From the NCBI GenBank assembly GCA_035448065.1, contig DAOTIG010000011.1:1-38089 (forward strand): a stretch of DNA of 38,089 nt, written 5' to 3'. Shown here in pieces: positions 25,096 through 33,401 of the stretch. Position 1 is the stretch's first letter. Every line of letters starts with the position of its first letter. This stretch comes from Phosphoribacter sp035448065 (GTDB taxonomy: Bacteria > Actinomycetota > Actinomycetes > Actinomycetales > Dermatophilaceae). The notes beneath the pieces were generated by a model. That model did not search any database. It was not told the origin of the DNA and saw nothing but the letters and a program-made list of their open reading frames with translations. The translations under genes were made by a program, and so were the position numbers.

Positions 25096-27501
25096 ATGGC
25101 TGACGTCCGCGCCACTCGGCTCGACCTCGCCGGCACCCGGGGCTTCGCGACCCCGGGTGCCGGCCCGGTGCGTCGGGCCGCCCTCACCGACTTCGGCCGC
25201 GGCTGGCTCGCGGAGCGCTGGGCCGAGGCGACCGGGGGGCGGCACCTGCCCGGCGTCGCGCTCGCCGCCGTCGGCAGCCTCGCCCGCGGCGACGGCGGCC
25301 CGCTGTCCGACTACGACCTCGTGCTCGTCCACCAGAGCCGCACACTCGGAGGAGCGGAGCTCGACGCGCTCGCCGACCGGCTCTGGTATCCCATGTGGGA
25401 CGCCGGGGTGCAGATCGACCACTCCGTGCGCACCCTCGCGCAGTGCCGCGAGGTCGCCTCGCGCGACCTTGCTGCTGCGGTCGGCCTGCTCGACCTCGCG
25501 CACGTCGCCGGGGACGAGCAGGTGGTGAGCGCGGCACGCTCGACCGTCGCGCACGACTGGCGCTCTGCGGCGCGCCGCCGGCTGCCGGAGGTGGCGGCGG
25601 CGGTGAGCGCGCGGCATACCCGAGTCGGCGACGCCGCCCACCTGCTGCAGCCCGACCTCAAGGAGGCGCGGGGTGGGCTGCGGGACATGACCGTGCTGCG
25701 GGCGCTCGCGGCGGCGTGGCTCACCGACCGGCCGCACGGGGAGGTCGACGCCGCCTACGCGCGGCTGCTCGACGTGCGCGACGCGATCCACGTCGTCACG
25801 GGGCGGGGGCGCGACCGGCTCACCCACGACGACCGGGACGCGGTCGCCGCCCTGCTCGGCTACGACGACGCCGATCGGCTGCTCGTCGACGTCTCGTCCG
25901 CCGCGCGGATCATCGGGTATGCCGCGGACGGCACCTTGCGGCGCGCCGGCCAGTCCCAGCGGGCCCGGGTGCTGCGCGTCGGGCCCCGCCGGCCGACCCT
26001 CGTGCCGCTGGGCTATGGCCTGTTCCTGCACGACGGCGAGGCGGTGCTCGGCGCCGGCGTCGACCCGCGGAGCGACCCGACGCTCGTGCTGCGCGCCGCG
26101 CTCATCGCCGCCCGCAACGGCGTGCCGCTGGCGCCCGCGACGCTGGCCAACCTCGCGGCGCACGCCGCCCCGCTGCCGCAGCCCTGGCCCGCCGATGCGC
26201 TCGCGCTGCTCGGTGACCTGCTCGCGGCCGGGCCAGGCCTGGTGACCGTGTGGGAGGGGCTCGACCTGGCGGGCCTCGTCGAGCAGTGGATCCCCGAGTG
26301 GCGCGAGGTCCGCAGCCGACCCCAGCACAACCCGGTGCACCGGCACACCGTCGACCGGCACTCGATCGAGGCCGTCGTCGTCGCGAGCGGCCTCGTGCGC
26401 GAGGTGGCCCGGCCCGACCTGCTGCTGCTCGCCGCGCTGCTGCACGACATCGGCAAGGTCGCCGGCGCCGCCGACCACTCGGAGGTGGGTGCGCCGGTCG
26501 CCGACCGGGTGCTGGCCCGGCTGGGCGTCGAGGCCGACGACCGCGCGGTCGTCGTGCGGTTGGTGCGCGAGCACCTCACCCTCGTCGACCTGGCGACCCG
26601 GCGCGATCCCGGCGACCCGGCCACCCTCGCAGCTGTCCACGACGCCGTCGGCGGGTCGGCCGAGACGCTCGAGCTGCTGCGGGCGCTCACCGAGGCCGAC
26701 GCCCGGGCGGCGGGTCCGGCGGCCTGGAGCGACTGGCGAGCTCAGCTCGTCGGGAGGCTCGCCGACGCCGCGCGTCGCTCGCTGCAGCGGGCGGTCGGTG
26801 CGGTCGAGGCCAGTGCGGCAGCGGAGGCGGACCCCGCGGACCGGCTCGATGCCGCGACCCGAGCCACCCTGGAGCGGGTGTCGGGCGGCGGGCTGCCCGA
26901 GGTGAGCGTGACCGGCGCGGGCGCGGCATACCAGCTGGTCGTCGTGGCGCCGGACCGGCTCGGGCTGTTCGCCGACACGGCCGGCCTCCTCGCTGCGCAC
27001 GGTCTCGTCGTGCGGTCGGCGGTGCTGCGGACGCTCGGCGGAACCGCCGTCGACGAGTGGCACTGCGACGCGCCGTCCGGAGATGCGCCCGACCCCCATG
27101 CGCTGTCACGTGGTCTCGCTCGCCTCGCCGTCGGCGACCGGCAGCCACTCGCGCTGCTCGAGCGGCGCAAGCGGGCCGGTGGGCTCGGCACCGGCCTCGC
27201 CACCTCGGGGCGCCCCGGCCAGACCCGGGCGATGGTGCTGCCACAGGCGTCGGCGATCGCCACGGTCATCGAGGTGCGGGCCGGCGACCGTCCCGGGCTG
27301 CTCCACGACCTCGGGGCCGCGCTCACCGGCGCCGGGTTGTCGGTGCGCAGCGCGCACATCGCGACGTATGCCGCGCAGGCGCTCGACACGTTCTACCTCA
27401 CCCAGCCGGACGGCGCCGTGCTCACGCCGGCCCAGGTGGCCCGGGTCGTCGCCCTGCTCATCGAGACGGCCGACGGTCGGGACGGTCCGGTCCCGTCCTG
27501 A
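25096..27501 (+). CDS. glnD: P-II uridylyl/adenylyltransferase
   Basis: GlnD modifies and demodifies P-II according to glutamine level; in Actinobacteria it is an adenylyltransferase. The 801-residue protein has a nucleotidyltransferase motif GSLARGDGGPLSDYD at residues 60-74, an HD domain with LLHDIGK and H450-D451 (demodifying activity), and two C-terminal ACT domains starting near residues 613 (VVVAPDRLGLF) and 724 (EVRAGDRPGLL) that bind glutamine. All parts appear intact. Start at 25096 gives a short leader before the NT domain. No ribosome site is obvious, so translation may depend on coupling to glnK. Confidence 0.95.
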   Translation: MADVRATRLDLAGTRGFATPGAGPVRRAALTDFGRGWLAERWAEATGGRHLPGVALAAVGSLARGDGGPLSDYDLVLVHQSRTLGGAELDALADRLWYPMWDAGVQIDHSVRTLAQCREVASRDLAAAVGLLDLAHVAGDEQVVSAARSTVAHDWRSAARRRLPEVAAAVSARHTRVGDAAHLLQPDLKEARGGLRDMTVLRALAAAWLTDRPHGEVDAAYARLLDVRDAIHVVTGRGRDRLTHDDRDAVAALLGYDDADRLLVDVSSAARIIGYAADGTLRRAGQSQRARVLRVGPRRPTLVPLGYGLFLHDGEAVLGAGVDPRSDPTLVLRAALIAARNGVPLAPATLANLAAHAAPLPQPWPADALALLGDLLAAGPGLVTVWEGLDLAGLVEQWIPEWREVRSRPQHNPVHRHTVDRHSIEAVVVASGLVREVARPDLLLLAALLHDIGKVAGAADHSEVGAPVADRVLARLGVEADDRAVVVRLVREHLTLVDLATRRDPGDPATLAAVHDAVGGSAETLELLRALTEADARAAGPAAWSDWRAQLVGRLADAARRSLQRAVGAVEASAAAEADPADRLDAATRATLERVSGGGLPEVSVTGAGAAYQLVVVAPDRLGLFADTAGLLAAHGLVVRSAVLRTLGGTAVDEWHCDAPSGDAPDPHALSRGLARLAVGDRQPLALLERRKRAGGLGTGLATSGRPGQTRAMVLPQASAIATVIEVRAGDRPGLLHDLGAALTGAGLSVRSAHIATYAAQALDTFYLTQPDGAVLTPAQVARVVALLIETADGRDGPVPS

Positions 27502-27528
27502 CTCCCCGTTGCTGGGCGCCGGGCGGGG

Positions 27529-27534
27529 CAGACT
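27529..27534 (+). promoter_or_regulatory. Possible leaderless -10 element for the dehydratase-VOC gene
   Basis: CAGACT differs from TANNNT at one position and is followed by exactly six bases and the GTG at 27541. The spacing matches the other leaderless starts in the window. Confidence 0.35.
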
Positions 27535-27540
27535 GGGCCG

Positions 27541-28188
27541 GTGAGCACTCTGACCCGTCAGCAGGCCTCGGACGCCGCACCTGGCTGGCGCTATGCGCTG
27601 GGCCGACTGCACCTGCGGGTGCCGACCCCGGACTTCGCCTCGGCGCTCGAGCTCGTCGACGCCATCGGCGCGCTCGCCGAGACGGCCGGCCATCACCCCG
27701 ACCTCGACCTGCGCTGGGGGCTGGTGCAGGTCGCGCTGTCGAGCCACGACGCGGGCGGAGTCACCGAGCGCGACGTCGAGCTCGCCGGGCAGATCTCCGC
27801 GCTGCTCGACTCGCGCGGGCTGACCCCGGACCACAGCGCGGTGACCGTCGTCGAGGTCGCCGTCGACGCGCTCGACATCGCCGCGGTGCGCCCGTTCTGG
27901 GCGGCCGTGCTCGGGTGGGGGAGCGACCGCGACGACGCCGGCGAGATCGCCGACCGGGCCGGGATCGGGCCGACGGTGTGGTTCCAGCAGATGGATGCCC
28001 CACGCCCGCAACGCAATCGGATCCACATCGACGTCACCGTCGCCCATGACGAAGCGCCCGCCCGAGTCGCGGCGGCGCTCGCGGCGGGCGGTCGACTGGT
28101 CAGCGACGAGCGCGCCCCGGCGTTCTGGGTGCTCGCCGATCCGGAGGGCAACGAGGCCTGCGTGTGCACATGGCAGGCGCGGGACTGA
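27541..28188 (+). CDS. Pterin-4a-carbinolamine dehydratase fused to a VOC domain
   Basis: The 215-residue protein has two parts. Residues ~18-92 match pterin-4a-carbinolamine dehydratase (PCD/DCoH), with the motif HHPDLDLRW (H51, H52, P53, W59) and H69-D70 in SSHDAGGVT. Residues ~100-213 are a glyoxalase/VOC domain ending FWVLADPEGNEACVC. PCD regenerates pterin cofactors after aromatic amino acid hydroxylation; in bacteria it also occurs without a hydroxylase partner. The joining of the two domains in one chain has no obvious explanation. No pterin-dependent hydroxylase gene is in the window. The GTG start is supported by spacing to a possible leaderless promoter. Confidence 0.85.
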   Translation: MSTLTRQQASDAAPGWRYALGRLHLRVPTPDFASALELVDAIGALAETAGHHPDLDLRWGLVQVALSSHDAGGVTERDVELAGQISALLDSRGLTPDHSAVTVVEVAVDALDIAAVRPFWAAVLGWGSDRDDAGEIADRAGIGPTVWFQQMDAPRPQRNRIHIDVTVAHDEAPARVAAALAAGGRLVSDERAPAFWVLADPEGNEACVCTWQARD

Positions 28189-28234
28189 GGGCAGCGGGGA
28201 AGTGGGCCGGCGAGCTCCGAACGTGACGAACGGC

Positions 28235-28335
28235 GACTGAATCGCCAATGGGCGTCTGGTCCAGTCGCCGATCGCAGGTTCAGCCGGCGATGGTCGACTG
28301 AATCGGCAACGGGCGTCTGGTCCAGTCGCCGATCG
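28235..28335. repeat. Two 40-bp direct repeats with internal inverted repeat
   Basis: Copies at 28235-28274 and 28296-28335 differ at two positions, with a 61-base period; they begin GACTGAATCG and end CAGTCGCCGATCG. A third partial copy (AGTCGCCGATCGG) follows near 28343. In the first unit CGGCGACTG (from 28232) can pair with CAGTCGCCG, forming a stem. The 231-base gap between the dehydratase-VOC gene and ffh is mostly filled by this element. It may act as a terminator or be a mobile intergenic repeat. Confidence 0.75.
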
Positions 28336-28407
28336 TCGGATCAGTCGCCGATCGGAGGGCGAGCCCGGGCGGCATACCGGCGTCGGGGCCCGGGCGGCCC
28401 CGAACGT

Positions 28408-28413
28408 TAGGAT
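28408..28413 (+). promoter_or_regulatory. Leaderless-type -10 element for ffh
   Basis: TAGGAT fits TANNNT and is followed by six bases and the GTG start at 28420. No ribosome site is present. Confidence 0.55.
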
Positions 28414-28419
28414 CTGCAG

Positions 28420-30033
28420 GTGTTCACCAACCTGTCCGACCGGCTGACCGCGACCTTCCGCAACCTGCGGGGCAAGGGCCGGCTCACCGAGCACGACATC
28501 AACGCGACGCTGCGCGACATCCGGCTCGCGCTGCTCGACGCCGACGTCGCGCTCCCGGTCGTCAAGAGCTTCGTCGGCGCGGTGCGCGAGCGGGCGCTGG
28601 GCGCCGAGGTCAGCCAGGCCCTCAACCCGGGCCAGCAGGTCGTCAAGATCGTCAACGAGGAGCTCGTCGGCATCCTCGGCGGCGAGGCCCGGCCACTGCG
28701 GCTGGCCAAGAACCCCCCGACCGTCATCATGCTCGCCGGCCTGCAGGGCTCGGGCAAGACGACCCTGGCCGGCAAGCTCGGCCGCTGGCTCAAGGACCAG
28801 GGGCACACCCCGCTGCTCGTCGCCGCCGACCTGCAGCGCCCCAACGCGGTGACCCAGCTCGAGGTCGTCGCCGAGCGCGCCGGCGTCGCGATCTTCGCGC
28901 CCGAGCGGGGCAACGTCATGGGCCACGACGCCGTCGGTGGCACCGGCGAGGGCACCCGCTCCTACGGCGACCCGGTCGCCGTGGCCCGGCAGAGCGTCGA
29001 GCATGCCCGGCGCACCCAGCACGACGTCGTCATCGTCGACACCGCGGGGCGCCTGGCCGTCGACGCCGACCTGATGGCGCAGGCCGCCGACATCCGCGCG
29101 GCGATCCAGCCCGACGAGGTCCTCTTCGTCATCGACGCGATGATCGGCCAGGCCGCGGTCGAGACGGCCCGCGCCTTCCTCGACGGGGTCGGCCTCACCG
29201 GTGTCGTGCTGTCCAAGCTCGACGGCGACGCCCGCGGTGGGGCCGCGCTCTCGGTGGCGACGGTCACCGGCGCGCCGATCCTCTTCGCGTCGATCGGGGA
29301 GCAGGTCAAGGACCTCGAGGTCTTCCACCCCGACCGGATGGCCTCGCGCATCCTCGATATGGGCGACATCCTCACGCTCATCGAGAAGGCCGAGCGGGCC
29401 TTCGATGCGCGCCAGGCCGACGAGATGGCGCGCAAGTTCCTCGCCGAGGAGGACTTCACCTTCGACGACTTCCTCGAGCAGATGGCCGCCATCAAGCGGA
29501 TGGGCAGCCTCAAGTCGATGCTCGCGATGATGCCCGGCATGCAGCAGATGAAGGCCCAGCTCGACGCCTTCGACGAGCGCGAGTTCGACCGGGTCGAGGC
29601 GATGGTCCGCTCGATGACACCCTTCGAGCGCACCCACCCCAAGCAGATCAACGGCTCCCGCCGACAGCGCATCGCCCGCGGCTCCGGCATGCAGGTGAGC
29701 GACGTCAACCAGCTGCTCGAGCGCTTCACCGAGGCGCAGAAGATGATGAAGCAGCTGGCCCGTGGCGGCATGCCCGGCATCCCCGGGATGCCCGGGATGG
29801 GTGGCGGCCGTAAGGCGAAGCAGGCTGCGCCGCAACGGCGTAAGGCCAAGTCGGGAAACCCGGCCAAGCGGGCCCAGGAGCAGCAGGCGCTCACCCAGAA
29901 GGCCGCCGACGCTCGGCAGGCGGCGGCCGGCAAGGCCTTCGGGATGCCGGGTGGCGCTGGCGCGGGGGAGCCGCCGGCAGGGCTCGACCCGAGCCAGCTG
30001 CCGCCGGGCTTCGAGAAGTTCCTCGGTCGCTGA
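28420..30033 (+). CDS. ffh: Signal recognition particle protein Ffh
   Basis: Ffh with 4.5S RNA binds signal sequences and delivers them to FtsY. The 537-residue protein has an N domain (residues 1-95), G domain with GLQGSGKTT at 107-115, DTAGR and SKLDGDARGG, and a Met-rich M domain (MLAMMPGMQQMK, then RMGSL and SGMQVSDVNQLLERF) from about residue 330. Two oddities: an extra loop of about 20 residues near 163-182 (RGNVMGHDAVGGTGEGTRSYG) where homologues have a shorter turn, and a long basic, Gly/Met/Pro-rich C-terminal tail. The GTG at 28420 fits a leaderless transcript. Confidence 0.97.
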   Translation: MFTNLSDRLTATFRNLRGKGRLTEHDINATLRDIRLALLDADVALPVVKSFVGAVRERALGAEVSQALNPGQQVVKIVNEELVGILGGEARPLRLAKNPPTVIMLAGLQGSGKTTLAGKLGRWLKDQGHTPLLVAADLQRPNAVTQLEVVAERAGVAIFAPERGNVMGHDAVGGTGEGTRSYGDPVAVARQSVEHARRTQHDVVIVDTAGRLAVDADLMAQAADIRAAIQPDEVLFVIDAMIGQAAVETARAFLDGVGLTGVVLSKLDGDARGGAALSVATVTGAPILFASIGEQVKDLEVFHPDRMASRILDMGDILTLIEKAERAFDARQADEMARKFLAEEDFTFDDFLEQMAAIKRMGSLKSMLAMMPGMQQMKAQLDAFDEREFDRVEAMVRSMTPFERTHPKQINGSRRQRIARGSGMQVSDVNQLLERFTEAQKMMKQLARGGMPGIPGMPGMGGGRKAKQAAPQRRKAKSGNPAKRAQEQQALTQKAADARQAAAGKAFGMPGGAGAGEPPAGLDPSQLPPGFEKFLGR

Positions 30034-30038
30034 AGCGC

Positions 30039-30896
30039 ATGACCGCGAGCTCCGAGCACCCGCTGCACGTCCTGCATGTCGGCTCGGCCGGCCCGCGGGT
30101 CGCCTTCCTGCACGGGCTCTTCGGCCAGGGTCGCAACTGGAACCAGATCGCCAAAGCCGTTGCTGGGCAAGACGGCTCGGGCGCGCGGTGCGCGCTCGTC
30201 GACCTTCCGGACCACGGGCGCTCGCGGCATACCAGCGAGTTCTCCTTCACCTCGTATGCCGCGCACGTCGCCGCCACCTTGCGCCAGCTCGCGCCAGGAG
30301 AGCCGTGGACCGTCGTCGGCCACTCGCTTGGCGGGAAGACCGCGATGGTCCTCGCGCTCACCGAGCCCGAGCTCGTCGAGCGGCTCTGCGTCGTGGACAT
30401 CGCCCCGAAGCACTACGGCGACCTGCACCGCTTCGGCGGCTATATCGACGCGATGACGGCGATGGACCTCGAGGCCATCGAGACCCGCCAGGACGCCGAC
30501 GCGATGCTCGCGCAGACCGTGCCGCAGCCGTGGATCCGCGCCTTCCTGCTGCAGAACCTGCGCCGCCACCACGACACCTGGCGCTGGCAGGTCAACCTGC
30601 CCCTCGTCCGCGCCGACCGCGACCGGGGCAGCGAGTCGGTCATCGCCGACTTCCCCATCGCGCCGGGCGAGCACGAGCCCTATGAGGGCCCGGTCGTCTG
30701 GCTCGTCGGCAGCGACTCCGAGTACGTCCACGACGAGGACGTCGAGCCGATGCGCGAGCTCTTCCCGCGCGCCCGCCTGGTGACCGTCAACGGCGCCGGA
30801 CACTGGGTGCACACCGACGCCCCCGAGGTCGTCATCGAGGTCATCCGCCGCATGCTCGACGGCCCGAGCGGATCGGGCGACGACCCGCCTCGGTAG
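30039..30896 (+). CDS. Alpha/beta-fold hydrolase (esterase-like)
   Basis: The 285-residue protein belongs to the alpha/beta hydrolase superfamily. It shows the oxyanion region FLHGLFGQGRNW, the nucleophile elbow GHSLGG with S96, the acid in the VWLVGSDSEYV strand and the histidine in GAGHWVH. The closest recognisable type is the YbfF-like carboxylesterase group. It starts six bases after ffh. The natural substrate is unknown. It contains two GTATGCCG-type motifs 21 bases apart in opposite orientation (30225-30261). Confidence 0.88.
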   Translation: MTASSEHPLHVLHVGSAGPRVAFLHGLFGQGRNWNQIAKAVAGQDGSGARCALVDLPDHGRSRHTSEFSFTSYAAHVAATLRQLAPGEPWTVVGHSLGGKTAMVLALTEPELVERLCVVDIAPKHYGDLHRFGGYIDAMTAMDLEAIETRQDADAMLAQTVPQPWIRAFLLQNLRRHHDTWRWQVNLPLVRADRDRGSESVIADFPIAPGEHEPYEGPVVWLVGSDSEYVHDEDVEPMRELFPRARLVTVNGAGHWVHTDAPEVVIEVIRRMLDGPSGSGDDPPR

Positions 30897-30899
30897 GGT
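30894..30899 (+). promoter_or_regulatory. Leaderless-type -10 element for the amidohydrolase gene
   Basis: TAGGGT fits TANNNT and is followed by seven bases and the ATG at 30907. It overlaps the stop codon of the preceding hydrolase gene, whose TAG supplies the TA. Confidence 0.5.
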
Positions 30900-30906
30900 G
30901 CCAGGC

Positions 30907-31995
30907 ATGGCGACGGTGCTGCACGTGCAAGGCGAGGTCCTCGTCGGTCCGGACGACGTGCGCGAGGAGTGCTGGGTCGTCGACGGACGCGTCTCGTATG
31001 CCGCGCCGACCCGGCCCGGCAGCGAGGTGCAGACCGTGCGTGGCTGGGCCCTGCCCGGCCTCGTCGACGCACACTGCCACATCGGGCTGGACCGACACGG
31101 GGCGGTGGACCGCGAGACGACCGAGGCGCAGGCGATCGCCGACCGAGACGCCGGCACGCTGCTCGCCCGCGACGCGGGCTGTCCCGGGGACACCCGCTGG
31201 GTCGACGAGCGCGCGGACCTGCCGCGGATCATCCGCGCCGGCCAGCACATCGCGCGGCCCAAGCGCTATGTGCGCAACTACGCCCACGAGATCGACCCGG
31301 CCGAGCTGGCCGCCTACGTGCGCCTCGAGGCCCGCCGTGGCGACGGCTGGGTCAAGCTCGTCGGCGACTGGATCGACCGCGACACCGGCGACCTCGAGCC
31401 GCTCTGGCCGCGCGAGGCCCTCATCGCCGCCGTCGCCGCCGCCCACGAGGAGGGAGCGCGGGTGACCGCGCACTGCTTCGGCGAGCAGAGCCTGCACGAC
31501 TTCGCCGCGGCCGGCACCGACTGCATCGAGCACGCCTGCGGCCTCGACGAGGAGTCGACCAAAGCCTTTGCCGCGCAAGGAATCGCGATCGTGCCGACGC
31601 TCTTCAACATCGCGACCTTCCCCGACATCGCCGAGCCGGCAAAGGAGAAGTTCCCCCGGTACCACGCGCACATGCTCGACCTGCACGCCCGCCGGTTCGA
31701 CACCATCGGCCGGGCCCACGAGGCCGGCGTCCCCATCTACCTCGGCACCGACGCCGGCGGCTCCCTGCCGCACGGGCTGGTCGCCGACGAGGCGCTCGAG
31801 CTGGCCAAGGCCGGGCTCAGCGCCATCGAGGTCATCGCCGCCGCGACCTGGTCGGCGCGCTCCTGGCTCGGCCGGCCCGGCATCGACGAGTGCGACCCCG
31901 CCGACCTCGTCGTGCTGCCCCGAGATCCGCGTGAGGACCTCGAGGTGCTCCGGGAGCCGAGCGCGATCGTGTTGCGCGGCATACGAGTTCGGTGA
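30907..31995 (+). CDS. Amidohydrolase-superfamily metal-dependent hydrolase
   Basis: The 362-residue protein has the TIM-barrel amidohydrolase motif set: H56-x-H58 (DAHCHIG), K150 in WVKLVGDW, H189 (TAHCFGE), H209 (CIEHACG) and D282 (LGTDAGG). This arrangement resembles imidazolonepropionase- and prolidase-like branches; the reaction cannot be fixed from sequence. An in-frame GTG nine bases upstream is possible, but the ATG at 30907 agrees with the leaderless promoter. Its last codons include ATA, a rare Ile codon that lies in a CGGCATAC motif. The next gene starts one base after its stop. Confidence 0.88.
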   Translation: MATVLHVQGEVLVGPDDVREECWVVDGRVSYAAPTRPGSEVQTVRGWALPGLVDAHCHIGLDRHGAVDRETTEAQAIADRDAGTLLARDAGCPGDTRWVDERADLPRIIRAGQHIARPKRYVRNYAHEIDPAELAAYVRLEARRGDGWVKLVGDWIDRDTGDLEPLWPREALIAAVAAAHEEGARVTAHCFGEQSLHDFAAAGTDCIEHACGLDEESTKAFAAQGIAIVPTLFNIATFPDIAEPAKEKFPRYHAHMLDLHARRFDTIGRAHEAGVPIYLGTDAGGSLPHGLVADEALELAKAGLSAIEVIAAATWSARSWLGRPGIDECDPADLVVLPRDPREDLEVLREPSAIVLRGIRVR

Positions 31996-31996
31996 C

Positions 31997-33151
31997 GTGA
32001 GTCGGCTCGACAGGATCGGCTCGCGCGTCCGGATCGCGCGGATCACGGACTCCGACGTCCCGGCGCTGCGGGCGGCGATGGAGCAGTCACGCGACCGGAT
32101 CGCCCCGTGGGGCCCCATCGGGGTCGACGGGGTCGAGGGGCTGCCGGCCCTGCAGAGCGCGTCGAACGTGACGATGCTCGTGCACGCGCTCGACCCCGAG
32201 GGCGGGCACGGGATCGTCGGCCGGGTCAACGTCGTCAGCATCGTGCGGGGGCGGGGCCAGCTCGCGACGCTCGGCTACGACGCCTACGACCCCTATGCCG
32301 GTCGCGGCCTGCTCGCCGAGGGGCTGTGCCTCGTCGTCGGGATGTGCTTCGCCGATGAGCCGGACGGCCTTGGGCTGCACCGGCTCTCGGCCGGCGTGCA
32401 GCCCGGGAACGTGCGCTCCGCGGGGCTGCTGCGCGGGCTCGGCTTCCGGCCAGAGGGTCACTCGCCACGGCTCGTCGACGTGCCCTCGGGTGACGACCTG
32501 AGCAGCGCCTGGCGCGACCACGACCTCTACGGCATCGACGTCTCCGAGTGGCCGCCGACCCCGTATGCCGCGCCGGTCCGCCCCCGCATCGCCTGCCTGG
32601 TCAACGGGCTGCCGGGATCGGGGAAGTCCACTCTGGCAACGAGGTTGGCGACCGAGCTGGGGCTGCCGCTCTATCGCAAGGACCTCATCAAGGAGTCGGT
32701 CGCGGACGCCACCGGCACGGTGGATCCCGAGGTCGAGGGGCGGGTCCTCGGCCAGGGTGCCAGCTTCGCGATGTGGGCGCTCTTCGGCGAGTCCCCGGTC
32801 GGCGGGATCGTGGAGACGTGGGCGCCGCAGGCCCGGGACGCGGGCTTCGTCGAGGCCGGGCTGACCCGGGCCGGCTTCGACCCCGCCCGCGTGCCGGAGG
32901 TGTGGTGCGACGTGCCGGTGGAGCTGGCCCGAGCCCGCGACGCCGCGCGCTGGGAGGCGGGCACGCGGCATACCGTGCATCGAGCGGTCGGTGACGACGA
33001 GTGGCGCGGAGTCTTGGCCGAGGCAGCGCCGCTCGGCATCGGCCCGGTGCTTCGGGTCGACACCAGCGCGCCGATGACCGACGCCGACGTCGTGCGCCTC
33101 GCCCTGCAGATCCGCGCGATCAACCTGGCTCGGCCCGGGCCAGCAGACTGA
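31997..33151 (+). CDS. GNAT acetyltransferase fused to a P-loop kinase-like domain
   Basis: The 384-residue protein has an N-terminal RimJ/RimL-like GNAT domain (residues ~10-180, with YDPYAGRGLLAEGL and GVQPGNVRSAGLLRGLGF) and a C-terminal P-loop domain (from ~195) opening ACLVNGLPGSGKST, with Walker A at 204-211. The kinase half has the short AAA_33-type layout (YRKDLIKE, then VPVELARARDAARWEAG). GNAT and nucleotide kinase activities in one chain suggest a small-molecule or tRNA-related modification enzyme. The GTG start follows the amidohydrolase stop by one base, implying coupling. The substrates are unknown. Confidence 0.82.
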   Translation: MSRLDRIGSRVRIARITDSDVPALRAAMEQSRDRIAPWGPIGVDGVEGLPALQSASNVTMLVHALDPEGGHGIVGRVNVVSIVRGRGQLATLGYDAYDPYAGRGLLAEGLCLVVGMCFADEPDGLGLHRLSAGVQPGNVRSAGLLRGLGFRPEGHSPRLVDVPSGDDLSSAWRDHDLYGIDVSEWPPTPYAAPVRPRIACLVNGLPGSGKSTLATRLATELGLPLYRKDLIKESVADATGTVDPEVEGRVLGQGASFAMWALFGESPVGGIVETWAPQARDAGFVEAGLTRAGFDPARVPEVWCDVPVELARARDAARWEAGTRHTVHRAVGDDEWRGVLAEAAPLGIGPVLRVDTSAPMTDADVVRLALQIRAINLARPGPAD

Positions 33152-33235
33152 CCACCACGGCGGCGAGACTGCCGGGGGCGGCGCAACCGGAGCGCCGGTG
33201 AGCAGATCGGCCGCCATGGCGGCGAGACTGCCGGG
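33142..33235. repeat. Degenerate 35-bp direct repeat upstream of rpsP
   Basis: Segments 33142-33176 and 33201-33235 share AGCAGA at the left and an identical GGCGGCGAGACTGCCGGG at the right, with about five mismatches between, offset by 59 bases. The first copy overlaps the last codons and stop of the GNAT-kinase gene. Confidence 0.65.
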
Positions 33236-33256
33236 CCAGCGCGGGCCAGCTCGTGG

Positions 33257-33286
33257 TTCAGGGGGCCTGCCGATGTCTGGCACAAT
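33257..33286 (+). promoter_or_regulatory. Candidate promoter for rpsP-khpA-rimM-trmD
   Basis: TTCAGG (33257-33262) and CACAAT (33281-33286), 18 bases apart, are the best -35/-10 pair in the 250-base gap before rpsP. They would leave a leader of about 110 bases, in which no known riboswitch or r-protein leader was recognised. Confidence 0.45.
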
Positions 33287-33401
33287 GGACGGCTGTACCC
33301 GCCGGGCCGCATCGGTCCCGGGCGCCTACACACCGAGGCGCGGCACCCCGAGTGAATCCCCACCCGGTCTCGCCGTGTCTCACGAGCGAAAGCAGCATGA
33401 C

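Noticed and set aside
28235..28355. CRISPR array
   Set aside because: Only two full units plus a fragment, units themselves contain long inverted repeats, and there are no cas genes.
28189..28419. SRP RNA gene upstream of ffh
   Set aside because: No conserved SRP RNA tetraloop or asymmetric-loop sequence was found; the region is a direct repeat.
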